Source of the DNA: CAVPDG01 sp963702535
Lineage (GTDB): Bacteria > Chloroflexota > Anaerolineae > Anaerolineales > UBA4823
Length of the DNA stretch: 57,302 nt
Direction: 5' to 3'
NCBI GenBank assembly: GCA_963702535.1
Contig: CAVPDG010000008.1
Location: 1 to 57,302 of the forward strand
Position numbers and translations under genes: made by a program. This document shows positions 25,121 through 34,575 of this stretch, piece after piece; position 1 is the first letter of the stretch; the number at the start of each line of letters is the position of its first letter. The notes under the pieces are model-generated. The model did no database searches. It saw only the letters and a program-made list of their open reading frames with translations, and was not told the origin of the DNA.

Positions 25121-26458
25121 ATGGCAAAATCGACTCTTCCTGGCGAGGTTATTCAAGCGCCCTCTCAAGCCAGCCCCAAAGCGCGCAAGCTCAGTATATC
25201 CGGCACGTTTGCCTCCCTGCGTTACCGCAATTACCGCTTGTGGTTCACCGGGCAGATGGTTTCGCTGGTCGGCACCTGGATGCAGTCCACCGCCCAGGCT
25301 TTCCTGGTCTACCAGCTCACCGGATCGCCAGCTTACCTGGGCTATGTGGGTTTTGCCTCCGGGCTGCCCACCTGGCTGTTCTCCCTGTACGGCGGCGCCA
25401 TCTCCGACCGCATGTCGAAGCGCACCGTGATGCTGTTCACCCAGACCGCCATGATGATCCTGGCATTCCTGCTGGCGGCTCTGACGTTCACCGGGCGCGT
25501 GCAAGCCTGGCATATCGTGGTCCTGGCGTTCCTGCTGGGCATTGCCAATGCCTTCGACGCCCCGGCGCGCCAGACGATCGTCCTGGAGCTGGTTGACCGT
25601 GAAGATTTAACCAACGCCATCGCCTTGAACGCCACCATGTTCAACCTCGGCACTGCCATCGGTCCGGCAGTGGCTGGCATCACCTATTCCGCGGTCGGTC
25701 CGGCATGGTGCTTTACCATCAATGGGCTCTCGTTCATTGCTGTCATCGTTGCGCTGCTGATGATGCGCCTGAAGCCTTTCGAGCCGGTTCAGCGCGCCGC
25801 CTCCGCCCTGGCTGAGATCCGCTCCGGCGTGCGCTATGCCGCCGCCGACCGGCGGGTGCGCACCATCATCCTCAACCTGGGCATTGTCAGCCTGTTCGGC
25901 ATGGGTTTTGTCACCCTGATGCCCGCCTGGGCGGTGGATGTGCTGGGCGGCAACGCCACCACCAACGGCTTGCTGCAATCGGCGCGCGGGATGGGGGCGT
26001 TGGTCGGCGCCTTGATGCTGGCGGCGACAGCCGGGATGTACCCCAGGGGGCGTTTGTTCACCATCGGCAACCTGGTTTTTCCCGTCCTGCTGTTCGTTTA
26101 CGCCTTCTTGCGCTGGCTGCCGCTCTCGCTGCTTTGTCTTGCCGGGGTGGGCTGGGGCTTCATGGTGATGGTCAACTCCTCCAACGTCCTGGTGCAGACC
26201 CACGTGCCGGACGCGCTGCGCGGCCGGGTGATGAGTATCTATACCCTGGCATTCTTCGGCTTGATGCCGTTTGGCTCGTTCATTGCCGGTCGCCTTGCCG
26301 AGCAGATCGGCGAGCCAGCGACCGTGATCGCAGGCTCCGTGGTCTTGTTCGTCGTCGCCTTATGGGTCCGCCTGCGCGTGCCCGAGGTCGAGCGCGGCAT
26401 CTTGACCGTATTCCGCTTCTGGATTAGAATCCCGCCTGCACAAAAAATGCCCTCGTAG
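25121..26458 (+). CDS. MFS exporter (EntS/MFS_3-like)
   Basis: 445 residues with about 12 membrane segments. The N-terminus SLRYRNYRLWFTGQMVSLVG and LTGSPAYLGYVGFASGLPTW, the loop GAISDRMSKRTVMLF (the MFS motif A) and DAPARQTIVLELV are characteristic of the MFS_3 drug/siderophore exporters. The second half carries NSSNVLVQTHVPDALRGRVMS. Transported substrate unknown. The stop codon at 26456-26458 lies inside the first 10 nt of the downstream tRNA gene. It closely follows the DUF2203 gene. Confidence 0.9.
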   Translation: MAKSTLPGEVIQAPSQASPKARKLSISGTFASLRYRNYRLWFTGQMVSLVGTWMQSTAQAFLVYQLTGSPAYLGYVGFASGLPTWLFSLYGGAISDRMSKRTVMLFTQTAMMILAFLLAALTFTGRVQAWHIVVLAFLLGIANAFDAPARQTIVLELVDREDLTNAIALNATMFNLGTAIGPAVAGITYSAVGPAWCFTINGLSFIAVIVALLMMRLKPFEPVQRAASALAEIRSGVRYAAADRRVRTIILNLGIVSLFGMGFVTLMPAWAVDVLGGNATTNGLLQSARGMGALVGALMLAATAGMYPRGRLFTIGNLVFPVLLFVYAFLRWLPLSLLCLAGVGWGFMVMVNSSNVLVQTHVPDALRGRVMSIYTLAFFGLMPFGSFIAGRLAEQIGEPATVIAGSVVLFVVALWVRLRVPEVERGILTVFRFWIRIPPAQKMPS

Positions 26459-26525
26459 CTCAGTGGATTAGAGCACTTGCTTGCGGAGCAAGGGGCCGCG
26501 CGTTCGAGTCGCGCCGGGGGCGCCA
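26449..26525 (+). tRNA. tRNA-Arg (anticodon GCG)
   Basis: A complete cloverleaf: acceptor GCCCTCG (26449-26455) with CGGGGGC (one T-G pair), D arm GCTC/GAGC, anticodon stem CTTGC/GCAAG with loop TTGCGGA, and T arm GCGCG/CGCGC with loop TTCGAGT; discriminator G and encoded CCA at 26523-26525. The anticodon reads GCG, pairing with CGC/CGU. Bacteria more often use ACG here, converted to inosine. The last codon of the MFS gene lies in the 5' end. Confidence 0.93.
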
Positions 26526-26533
26526 ATTACCAG

Positions 26534-26557
26534 GGAGCGGTAAAACCGCTCCTTTTA
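26534..26557 (+). terminator. Intrinsic terminator after tRNA-Arg
   Basis: GGAGCGG at 26534-26540 pairs with CCGCTCC at 26546-26552 (loop TAAAA), followed by TTTTA. It ends the tRNA transcript. The stop codon of the converging transposase remnant falls in its T-run. Confidence 0.75.
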
Positions 26558-27576
26558 CCTCTGACACCAATGTTTTCCAATGGCTTTAGCATCTCGCATG
26601 CGATACTCATCTAACCCTAGATGTTCTTTCCCATCCTGATAAAAGGTCTCAATCGGCCAGCGCAGCAAATATGTGGCAATGATCTTTTGGGCGTTCCAGT
26701 CCACTCGATTGGTGACCAAAGTAACGTAGCTCCCGCTGAGCTCTGCATTTTCGTAGCTGATGACAATGCGGATTTTCCCTAACGTCGGTATGCGCACGCT
26801 GATTGTGAAGGTCCAGTAGCTCTTCGCTCCCACTTTGACTTCTCGGAAAGCGTTGGCGGGGATGAGTGTCACCAGGTCTTGCACTGCGATATGCGGCCCT
26901 TCCATCTGGATCGTGTTGCCCGGTCGCATCTTTCAAGGCAAAGCTGTTGGTTTCCAAGTTGCGGTTCTTCTTCAAGATGCTGATCCAGTCCTTTTTGCGG
27001 CGTTTAGCCACCTGGATCAACTCTTCGGCCAGGTACCAGCCATCGAACAGTAGCAAGCCGAAACGCAGCTTATGAGCAATCGCCGCTTCGATCAGCTCGA
27101 TGCCCAGCTCAATTTTGGTGCGAAATTGCTCGTGCAACCCGGCAAACTCTGGGTTTTTCGAGCAAAACCGGATCGGCTTCCCGATGCAGGTGGTTGCGTT
27201 CCTTCTTTTTCGCCGGGATTTCCCGCTCGGGGAAATGCTTGTGGACAAATTCTTCCCAGCGGGTCAGTTCTTCATACCGACGATAAATCCGCAGGTCGAC
27301 CGGAAAACGCACCGGGCCGCTCACATAGTGGCTGGTGACTGGATTGTGGGCTAGAGGATAGCTGTTATCGCTATGATCGTAGTGACGGGCCACATATTCA
27401 AACAGACTGCCAACGTGTTTGCACAAGGTGTCATCCAGGATCAAGGCAGAAGCCTCCTTACTCTTGCGAACCGCTTTCGTCTGTTCAAGCAGATAGTGAA
27501 TGCGGCGTTGGTTGACCTGCTCTTCAAACCACGGCGCTTCCGAAAAATAGCGGGAGAGATTGGTTTTGTCCTCCTT
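26555..27576 (-). pseudogene. DDE transposase remnant (IS4/IS701-like), frameshifted and N-terminally cut
   Basis: Conserved parts in order: NLSRYFSEAPWFEEQVNQRR, ALILDDTLCKHVGSLFEYVARHYDHSDN (first Asp), GLLLFDGWYLAEELIQVAKRRKKDW (second Asp), then LLRWPIETFYQDGKEHLGLDEYRM with the third acidic residue (Glu) in the usual W-x-I-E-x-F-x-D context. This is the DDE fold of IS4/IS701-like elements. There are two frame breaks (near 26935 and 27162) and the N-terminal zinc/DNA-binding part seems missing at the surE side. No terminal inverted repeats were found by eye. It fills the gap between the tRNA terminator and surE. Confidence 0.8.
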
Positions 27577-28396
27577 ATGAAAAAGAAAAAACCTCAAATC
27601 CTGCTCACCAACGATGACGGCATCCGCTCGCCCGGCTTGTGGGCCGCGGCGTCTGCCCTGTCCGAAATCGGTTACGTGCATGTCGCCGCCCCGCGCGACC
27701 AGTCCTCCGGCGCCGGGCGCAGCCTCCCCTCCACCTCCGACGGCACCATCCGCCTGGAAGAGGTGTGCGTTAACGGCAAAAACTGGACCGTGCACGCCGT
27801 CGGCGGCACGCCCGCCCAGGCGGTCTTGCATGCGGTCATGGAGATCCTGCCGGGCAAGCCCGACCTGGTCGTCTCGGGCATCAATTACGGCGAGAACGTC
27901 GGCAGCGGCGTCACCGTCTCGGGCACCGTCGGCGCCGCCCTGGAGGCGTCTGGCTTTGGCATTCCTGCCCTGGCGGTCTCTCTGGAGACCGAGCAAGCCA
28001 ACCATCTCTCCTACTCATCTGAAGTCGATTTCCGCACCGCTGCCTATTTCACGGCTTACTTTGGTCGCTTGTTGCTCCGGTCGACGCATGCCCCCGGATG
28101 TGCATGTCCTCAAGGTGGAGGTCCCCTCCGACGCCACCCCCGACACACCCTGGCAGGTGACGCGCCTCTCGATGGTCAGCTATTACGACCCGGTGCCTGC
28201 TCAACGCGCCTCCTGGGACGAGCCGGGACCCATGGGCTACCGCGCCGCCGATAACTGGCATACCGCCGAGCCGGACTCGGACGTGCATGCCCTGCGTGTG
28301 CGGCGCTGGGTTGCCGTTACCCCCTTAAGCGTGGATATGACCTCCCGGGTATCGATGGAGGTGTTGGACCAGCTCTTGCGGAAGGCTGAGTCTTAG
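27577..28396 (+). CDS. surE: 5'/3'-nucleotidase SurE, frameshifted
   Basis: About 273 residues when one frameshift near 28078-28092 is repaired. The N-terminus ILLTNDDGIRSPGLWAAAS holds the metal-binding Asp pair; then VAAPRDQSSGAGRSLPST, VVSGINYGENVGSGVTVSGT and the Asn/Ser residues of the SurE active site follow. The later half gives PDVHVLKVEVPSDA and a normal C-terminus. SurE cleaves nucleoside monophosphates. The ATG at 27577 has no strong Shine-Dalgarno, perhaps because the transposase remnant now replaces its original upstream region. Confidence 0.9.
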
Positions 28397-28399
28397 AGC

Positions 28400-29185
28400 C
28401 TACGCGCTGGCGCTCTCCAGCAGCACTTGCAGCATTTGTGGGTGAACATCTTGGGTAGCCGCCAGGATCGAGTAAGGCGGCTTGAGGATATCCGGGTCGC
28501 CGTCTGCCTTGGTCACTCGCGCCCCGGCTTGCTCGGCGATCAGCGCTCCGGCTGCCATATCCCACGAGCCGAGCGACATCTCCCAGTAGCCATCCAGCCT
28601 TCCGCAAGCCACGTAGCACAGGTCCAGCGCCGCCGAGCCCAGCCGGCGCACGCCCTGGGAGCGCAGCGAAAAGCGGGCGTAGTTGTTCAGGTTCTTCTCT
28701 GGCGTGGTGCGGATATCGTAAGGAAATCCGGTCACCAGCAAGGACTGGATCAGCTCGCTCGTCCCGGCCGCCTCGATCGCCTCGCCGTTTAGCCAGGCGC
28801 CTTGCCCGCGCTCGGCGCTGAACAGCTCGTCGCGCAGCGGGTCATAGATGGCGCCCAGCCGGAGCAGAGGTCCTTCCTGGTAGGCAATGGAGACGCTGAA
28901 GAACGGCACGCCATGGGCGTAGTTCACCGTCCCGTCCAGCGGATCGATGTGCCACAAGCAGCATTCCTGCCCATCCCAGGCGCCGCTTTCCTCTGCCACA
29001 ATGCGATGGGAAGGGTAATGCTGGCGGATTTCCCCCAGCAGGTAGGCTTCAGACTGCTTGTCGATCTCGGTGACCAGATCGATGAGCCCTTTGTAGTTGA
29101 TCTGGTGGCGCCGTCCGTAGCCGGCGCGAAGGATTTCTCCGGCGTTTCTCGCCAGGGTTTCAATTTCAGATAAGGTTGGTTCCAT
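28400..29185 (-). CDS. Inositol monophosphatase family phosphatase
   Basis: 261 residues. It has the metal-site motifs of the family: RIVAEESGAWDG (Glu), CLWHIDPLDGTVNYAHGVPFF (DPLDGT), and GSWDMAAGALIAEQAGARVT. These bind the three divalent metals. Substrates in this family range over inositol phosphate, histidinol phosphate, FBP and PAP, so specificity is open. It is convergent with surE (4 nt gap) and is the downstream neighbour of the response regulator, 6 nt apart, so they may be co-transcribed. Confidence 0.92.
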   Translation of the reverse strand: MEPTLSEIETLARNAGEILRAGYGRRHQINYKGLIDLVTEIDKQSEAYLLGEIRQHYPSHRIVAEESGAWDGQECCLWHIDPLDGTVNYAHGVPFFSVSIAYQEGPLLRLGAIYDPLRDELFSAERGQGAWLNGEAIEAAGTSELIQSLLVTGFPYDIRTTPEKNLNNYARFSLRSQGVRRLGSAALDLCYVACGRLDGYWEMSLGSWDMAAGALIAEQAGARVTKADGDPDILKPPYSILAATQDVHPQMLQVLLESASA

Positions 29186-29190
29186 AAAGG

Positions 29191-29811
29191 TCAGGGGGTT
29201 AGATTCAACAGGTGGTATAGATCGTCTAGCTCGTGTTGAACGGCTTCGCGCTGGCTGATGCAGTCTGCCAGGTGCGTCCGGGAAGCCGGTTTTTGTTCTT
29301 CCGGCAGGGTTTCTAGCTGGCGCGCCGTGCGGGCGATCTGTGCGTTCTTTTGGCGCAGCTTGCCTTCCAGCCTCTCGCGGTAGCCTTTGAAGAAATCGCC
29401 TTCCTGAAGCGGCGGCGGGATGCTGGGCAGGTCCATGCGCAGCACCTCCTCCACGGTTTGCAGGAACACCTCCGTATCGACGGGTTTTTCCAGGAAGCGC
29501 ACCGCGCCCAGGCGCATGCCAAACTCACGGTCGTCTGGCGTTACATACGTTGCGGAGAGGAAGATGATCGGGATGTGGCTCAGGCGGGGGTTTGCCCGCA
29601 GCCTGTGCGCCAGCGCCCATCCGTCCATCTTGGGCATCAGGATGTCGGTGATCACCAGGCAAGGCATGCGCTGGTCGATCTTCTCCAGGGCTTCTTGCCC
29701 GTTGCGCGCCGTGACCACCGCGTAGCCTTTGAAGCGCAAGGCGACTTCGAGCAGTTCCAGGATGTTAGGAACGTCCTCGACGACGAGTACCGGGTTGAGT
29801 GGGACGCTCAT
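29191..29811 (-). CDS. Response regulator with coiled-coil tail
   Basis: 206 residues from the ATG at 29811. The receiver domain is residues 7-120: VLVVEDVPNILELLEVALRF (acidic pocket), VITDILMPKMDGWALAHRL (phospho-accepting Asp), PIIFLSATY (Thr/Ser switch) and RFLEKPV (Lys). The last 85 residues form a charged helix with no DNA-binding domain. A long upstream extension is rejected because a TACAAT at 29824-29819 stands 7 nt from this ATG, suggesting a leaderless message. No sensor kinase is adjacent. The output is likely protein-protein contact. Confidence 0.85.
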   Translation of the reverse strand: MSVPLNPVLVVEDVPNILELLEVALRFKGYAVVTARNGQEALEKIDQRMPCLVITDILMPKMDGWALAHRLRANPRLSHIPIIFLSATYVTPDDREFGMRLGAVRFLEKPVDTEVFLQTVEEVLRMDLPSIPPPLQEGDFFKGYRERLEGKLRQKNAQIARTARQLETLPEEQKPASRTHLADCISQREAVQHELDDLYHLLNLTP

Positions 29812-29869
29812 GCCCCTTATTGTAGCCGCCTCCGCTGCTGCCAGCAAGGAACACACAGAATTGTAAGGG

Positions 29870-30509
29870 TCAGGCACGCCCATCCAGCTCCTCTGCCAGC
29901 TCGGCGAAGAATTGCGCCATCGCCTGGTGGCGTCCTTCGGCAATGCGCCTGGCAGCCGGGGTGTAGAGCCGGTCTTTCAGCTTGCTCAGCTTGAACAGGT
30001 ACTCGTGATAAGCGCTATGCGCTTCACCCGGCTCCAGCGCGCCAGTCTGCCGGAAGCGCTCCGATGGCGGGCTGTAAACGGGCTGTCCCGCTTGCAGGCT
30101 GAAGGCGATCGCCCGGCTCACGCCGATGGCGCCGATGGCATCCAGCTTGTCGGCGTCGAAAAGCACCTGCGCTTCCAGGGTCTGGGGCTGTTCTCGCTCG
30201 TCGCGGAAGCGGTGGGCGCGGATGCAGTGCAACACAGCTTCGATGCGCTGCTCTTGCCAGCCCTTCTTCGAGCAGCACCTGGCGGGCGAATTCCGCTGAG
30301 GCGTGCTGGTGAGAGCGCCGGGCGGCGTCGTCTGCGGGATGGCTGCCTTCGGCGTCGTGCAGCAACGCAGCCGCCGAGACGATCTCCACGTCGCAGCCTT
30401 CCTCCACTGCCAGGCGCCGCGCCAGCGCATACACCCGCTCGATGTGGTCGAAGCCGTGCACGCCATCGGCTGCCGGGTACCAGTGGCGCGCTCTTTCCAG
30501 GGTAAGCAT
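29870..30509 (-). CDS. HD-domain phosphohydrolase, frameshifted
   Basis: About 213 residues after repair near 30262-30268. The HD pattern is full: GFDHIERVYALARRLA (first His), AAALLHDAEGSHPADD (HD), then IRAHRFRD and ADKLDAIGAIGVSRAI (final Asp), as in YedJ/HD-family nucleotide or phosphate hydrolases. Substrate unknown. It is between the response regulator and hutI on the same strand, 23 nt after hutI's stop codon. Confidence 0.85.
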
Positions 30510-30532
30510 TCAGGCTGCCTCGCTGTCCCTTC

Positions 30533-31784
30533 CTAGACCGGGTAAATATTACCCTTCTTGATCACCGTCTGCACCAGGTTCGTGCCGAAACGGTAGCCAA
30601 GGTGGCGGTAGTCCGGAGCGTTGAGGATGATCAGGTCCGCCTGTTTGCCCGGCTCGATCGATCCGATCTGCCCTGAGCGGCTGATTGCCGCCGCGGCGTT
30701 GATGGTGGCAGCGGCGATGGCTTGCGCCGGCGTCAGGCGCAGGTAGCGGCATGCCAGGGCAATGGCAAATTGCATGCTCTCGCACCACGCCGTGCCGGGG
30801 TTGAGGTCTGTGGCGATGGCGAGCAGCCCGTCCGGCTTCCAGGATGAGGCGGGCAGGGGTGTAGCTCCCTTCCGCCAAGCCGAATGGCGTCGCTGGCAAA
30901 GCCACGGCAACCGTATTGCTCTTCGCCAGGGCGTGGATCTCCTCTGCAGATGTGGTCACCAGGTGGTCTGCCGAAACCGCCCCAAGCTCTACGGCAAGCC
31001 CTACGCCCCCCAGGTTATCGAACTCGTCCGCATGGATCTTGAGCGGAAATCCCAGGCTCTGCGCCGCTTGCAGGATGCGCCGGGACTGCTCCAGGCTGAA
31101 CGCCCCCGTCTCGCAGAAGACGTCCACAAAGGGCGCCTCCAGGTAAGGGGCGTGCGAAGGCCACCAGTCTTTCAGCATGGGCAGCATGGTCTCGCAGATC
31201 AGGTCGGTGTAATCGTCCGGGCGATCCTTGAATTCGGGAGCGATGGCGTGCGCCCCCAGGAAGGTAAAAGCCAGCTCGAGCGGACCTTCGCCGTTCAGGT
31301 TGATCAGCGCCTGCAGCATGCGCAACTCGGCTGCCGTGCGCAGCCCGTAGCCCGTTTTGATCTCCGCCGTGGTCGTGCCGTAGCTGAACATGCTCCACAG
31401 GCGGCGGCGCGTCTCGTTCAACAGCCTTTCGAGCGATGCCGTGCGCGTGGCGTGCACGGTCGAAAGGATGCCGCCGCCCGCGGCCAGGATCTCCAGGTAC
31501 GTTTTCCCTTCCAGGCGCATCTCGAACTCCGCGGCGCGGTCGCCAGCCCAGATGGCGTGGGTGTGCGGATCGATGAAGCCGGGCATCACCACGCATCCGC
31601 CGGCGTCCAGCAGGGGCTCGTGCGGGTAAGCGGAGCGCAGCTCCTGGCTCGGACCGGCGGCTGCGATCTTCTCATCGGTGACGAGCACTGCTCCATCGGG
31701 GATGATGCCCAGGCAGCCCAATTCCCGGCCGCGCTGCGGGCCGCCGGCGAGGGTGAGCACCTGGGAAGCAGAATGGATCAACAT
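30533..31784 (-). CDS. hutI: Imidazolonepropionase, frameshifted
   Basis: About 416 residues after repair near 30828. It is an amidohydrolase with PGFIDPHTHAIWAGDRAAEF (metal-binding HTH), ILSTVHATR, EIKTGYGLRTAAELRML, LGAHAIAPEFKDRP, KIHADEFDNLGGVGLAVELG (metal His) and ATDLNPGTAWCESMQFAI with the catalytic Asp. These fit HutI, which opens imidazolone propionate in histidine breakdown. The other hut genes (hutH, hutU, hutG/F) are not near. The start at 31784 has no visible Shine-Dalgarno. Confidence 0.9.
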
Positions 31785-31911
31785 GGGCGTTAGATTGGTG
31801 AGCTAGTATCCGCGGGATTGTTATGGGCATTATGCCATGCAAATCATGGATTGGCAACACCTCTTCCTGGTTGGTTCGCCCCGGGAACGCTCAATAGTTG
31901 ACAGTATATTC

Positions 31912-31960
31912 CGGTTTTGGGGGTGTGGGCGGGCATACGCCCGCCCACACCCCAAAACCG
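31912..31960. repeat. 22-bp hairpin with one bulged G
   Basis: Arm 31912-31934 (CGGTTTTGGGGGTGTGGGCG, then GGC) pairs with 31939-31960, loop ATAC, with one extra G. It lies between the divergent hutI and aspartase starts. Like the others in this family it begins T-rich, has a GGGG-GT-TG-GGC core and ends A-rich. Confidence 0.85.
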
Positions 31961-31996
31961 ATAACAACCTTTAGTGCACCTTTGCCCCGTACTGCC

Positions 31997-32025
31997 TTGT
32001 CCGTTTTTATCCAGACCGATATAAT
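31997..32025 (+). promoter_or_regulatory. Promoter of the aspartase-family gene
   Basis: TTGTCC at 31997-32002 and TATAAT at 32020-32025, 17 nt apart. The message would begin at about 32032, 27 nt before the start codon at 32059. Confidence 0.65.
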
Positions 32026-32058
32026 CCAAATTATTTTCACCTTCAATCAGGATAATCT

Positions 32059-33513
32059 ATGGATACCCTTACCCGCATCGAACGCGATTCCCTTGGCGAG
32101 CTGCCGGTCGCAGCCCAGGCGATGTACGGCATCCAGACGCAGCGCGCCGTCTTGAACTTCCCCATCTCAGGATTGCGCCCCTGGCGGGCGTTCATCTGGT
32201 CCATGGCGACCATCAAGCGCGCCGCGGCTGAGGTGCACCGCGACCTGCATCTGCTCGACGAAGGGCGCGCCGCCGCCATCATCCAGGCGGCGCAGGAGGT
32301 CAGCGACGGGCGTTGGGATGACCAGTTTGTCGTTGACCCTTTCCAGGCAGGCGCGGGTACCAGCCATAATATGAATGTCAATGAGGTGATCGCCAACCGC
32401 GCCACCCAGCTCCTGGGCGGTGAGCTGGGTGAGTACCGCGTCCATCCCAACGATCACGTCAATATGGGGCAATCCACCAACGACACCATTCCCACCGCCA
32501 TCCGGCTTGGCGCGCTGTGGCGGCTGGATGAGTTACTGGATGCACTGGATGCGCTGGCGCAGGCGCTGCGCCAGAAAGCGGATGAGTTCGATCCCGTGGT
32601 TAAATCGGGTCGCACTCACCTGCAGGATGCCGTGCCGGTGCGCCTGGGTCAGGAGTTCGGCGCTTACGCCCGGGCAGTGGAGCGCGACGCCGAGCGCATC
32701 CGCCGCGCCGCCGAAGGTCTGCGCCGCCTGGGCATCGGCGGCACGGCGGTTGGCAGCGGCTTGAACGCCCATCCCGAATACCATACCCGCATGGTCCAGC
32801 GCCTGTCAGAGCTGACCGGGCTGCGCCTGGCTACCTCCGATAACCTGTTTGAAAGCATGCAGTCCATGGCAGATGTCGCCGACTTCTCCGCATCCCTGCG
32901 CACACTGGCTGTCACCCTCACCCGCATCGCCAACGACTTCCGCTTGCTGGCATCCGGTCCCTCCACCGGGCTGGATGAGATCCGCCTGCCGCCGGTGCAG
33001 CCGGGCTCCAGCATCATGCCGGGCAAGGTCAACCCGGTGCTGGCAGAGATGCTGAACATGGCGATGTTCCACGTGCAGGGTTGCGATCTCACCATCGCCC
33101 TGGCTTCTCAAGCCGGGCAGTTGGAGCTGAACGTGATGATGCCCATCATCGCCCACAATCTCTTCGAGAGTATGCAGGTCGCTATCGGCGCCGTGCGCGC
33201 CTTCACCGATAAGTGTGTGCGCGGTGTTCAGGCGAATCCGGCAAAGGCGGAGGGCTGGCTGAAGAAGAACACCATCGTGGTCACTGTGCTCAATCCCCTG
33301 ATCGGTTATGCCGCCGGGGCGGCGCTGGTCAAGGAAGCCTTGCGCCGGGATGCCAGCGTGAGCGATGTAGCTGTAGAAAAGGCAGCCGCCGGGGAGCTGC
33401 AGCACCGTGATGGCAGCCGTGGCGTGACGGTGCAGGAAGTGCAGGCTGCCCTGGGCGATCTGCGCCGGCTGACCGAGGGGGGCATTGCCGGCGAGGGCGC
33501 TGCTGGGGGTTAG
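32059..33513 (+). CDS. Aspartate ammonia-lyase / class II fumarase family lyase
   Basis: 484 residues. Signatures: FQAGAGTSHNMNVNEVIANR (substrate-binding), DHVNMGQSTNDTIPTAIRL, SGRTHLQDAVPVRLGQEFGA, GSSIMPGKVNPVLAEMLN (flexible catalytic loop with Ser), and NPLIGYAAGAALVKEAL. The FQAGAGTS block and GQLELNVMMPIIAHN favour aspartase (L-aspartate to fumarate and ammonia) over fumarase, which reads QTGSGTQSNMN. Assignment to AspA remains tentative. Its own promoter lies at 31997-32025. The reading frame is intact. Confidence 0.88.
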   Translation: MDTLTRIERDSLGELPVAAQAMYGIQTQRAVLNFPISGLRPWRAFIWSMATIKRAAAEVHRDLHLLDEGRAAAIIQAAQEVSDGRWDDQFVVDPFQAGAGTSHNMNVNEVIANRATQLLGGELGEYRVHPNDHVNMGQSTNDTIPTAIRLGALWRLDELLDALDALAQALRQKADEFDPVVKSGRTHLQDAVPVRLGQEFGAYARAVERDAERIRRAAEGLRRLGIGGTAVGSGLNAHPEYHTRMVQRLSELTGLRLATSDNLFESMQSMADVADFSASLRTLAVTLTRIANDFRLLASGPSTGLDEIRLPPVQPGSSIMPGKVNPVLAEMLNMAMFHVQGCDLTIALASQAGQLELNVMMPIIAHNLFESMQVAIGAVRAFTDKCVRGVQANPAKAEGWLKKNTIVVTVLNPLIGYAAGAALVKEALRRDASVSDVAVEKAAAGELQHRDGSRGVTVQEVQAALGDLRRLTEGGIAGEGAAGG

Positions 33514-33535
33514 AAAGCTCAGGTACAAATTAAGG

Positions 33536-33541
33536 TATAAT
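33536..33541 (+). promoter_or_regulatory. -10 box 6 nt before the sortase start
   Basis: A perfect TATAAT ends 6 nt before the GTG at 33548, so transcription would begin at or next to the start codon. No Shine-Dalgarno exists in the gap. No convincing -35. Confidence 0.5.
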
Positions 33542-33547
33542 CCGCTC

Positions 33548-34456
33548 GTGCCGAGGAAGAAATCCCCTGAAGAGCTGAGCGCCGACGAGTTGCGCTGGTT
33601 GCTGGTTGAGAAGCGCCGTTCTGCGCGCCAGGAGCGGCTGGAGCGTTACCGCCGCACCGGGCGCGCCGTGCTGATTGCCCCTGATACGGAAGCCTCCCTG
33701 GACGACCTGCGCGCCGGCGCTTTGGAGAATGAGCCGTCCGGCAAAGCGGCGCGTAAGTCGCGCGGCAGGCGTTTCATGGATGGGCTTCTCCTGCTGGTCG
33801 AGATCGCGGCTGTGGTGGGGCTGGTCTTCGTGCTCTTCAACGGCATGAACATCCTGCGCAGCCTGAACCAGCAGGTGGCTTCTGTCCTGGAGCAGCCCAC
33901 CCTCACACCCACGCCGCTTATCATGGCGGTGGTGCTGCCTTCAGGTCACACGCCGCCCAACGCTGAAGGCGGGGCGCGCCCGAACGACGCCGAGATCCCA
34001 GAACATTTGCGCCCCCTGCTCCAGTCCCTGGCGAGCATCCCCATCCCTACGCCCGGTCCGGAGCAAGCCATTCGCATCCAGGTGCCTGCCATTTCCGTGG
34101 ATGCTCCCGTGGTGCAGGGGGATGGCTGGGAGCAGCTCAAGAAGGGTGTGGGGCAGAATGTCAGCTCGGTCAATCCAGGTGAAGCGGGCAACCTGATCCT
34201 CTCCGCTCACAACGACATTTTCGGTGAGATTTTCCGCGATTTGGATAAGCTGAAGCCCGGCGATCAGGTGACTTTGTTCACCAATCAGCGAGCATATAAC
34301 TATATAGTGGTAGAATTGAAAATCGTCGAGCCAACCGATGTTGAAGTCCTGGCGCATGGCAGCCAGCCCATTGTCACGCTGATCTCGTGCTATCCGTATA
34401 TGGTAGATAAGCAGCGGATTGTGGTTGTAGCCCGCTTAAAGGACAGTGATAGTTAG
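33548..34456 (+). CDS. Sortase (class E/D-like), membrane anchored
   Basis: 302 residues from the GTG at 33548. Residues 1-75 are charged and cytoplasmic, a single TM helix at about 77-100 (LLLLVEIAAVVGLVFVLFNG), a Thr-Pro linker, then a sortase domain: VPAISVDAPVVQGDGWEQL, NLILSAHNDIFGEIFRDLDK (catalytic His) and VTLISCYPYMVDKQRIVVVA (catalytic Cys and Arg). The long N-terminal tail and the TLISC form instead of TLxTC are as in Chloroflexota/Actinobacterial sortases. Substrates are not in view; the RHS protein at 53 kb is incomplete at its C-terminus. Start choice is supported by the -10 box just ahead. Confidence 0.88.
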   Translation: MPRKKSPEELSADELRWLLVEKRRSARQERLERYRRTGRAVLIAPDTEASLDDLRAGALENEPSGKAARKSRGRRFMDGLLLLVEIAAVVGLVFVLFNGMNILRSLNQQVASVLEQPTLTPTPLIMAVVLPSGHTPPNAEGGARPNDAEIPEHLRPLLQSLASIPIPTPGPEQAIRIQVPAISVDAPVVQGDGWEQLKKGVGQNVSSVNPGEAGNLILSAHNDIFGEIFRDLDKLKPGDQVTLFTNQRAYNYIVVELKIVEPTDVEVLAHGSQPIVTLISCYPYMVDKQRIVVVARLKDSDS

Positions 34457-34575
34457 TTAGGTATCTATCCGAGCAAAATTGGAGCCCATCGCATTTCGGG
34501 CAGGTCCTTAGTGCACAAATGCGCAGCATCTCAGATGTTGCGGATTGGCTCTAAGATCATCTGGAGGAGAGAGTT

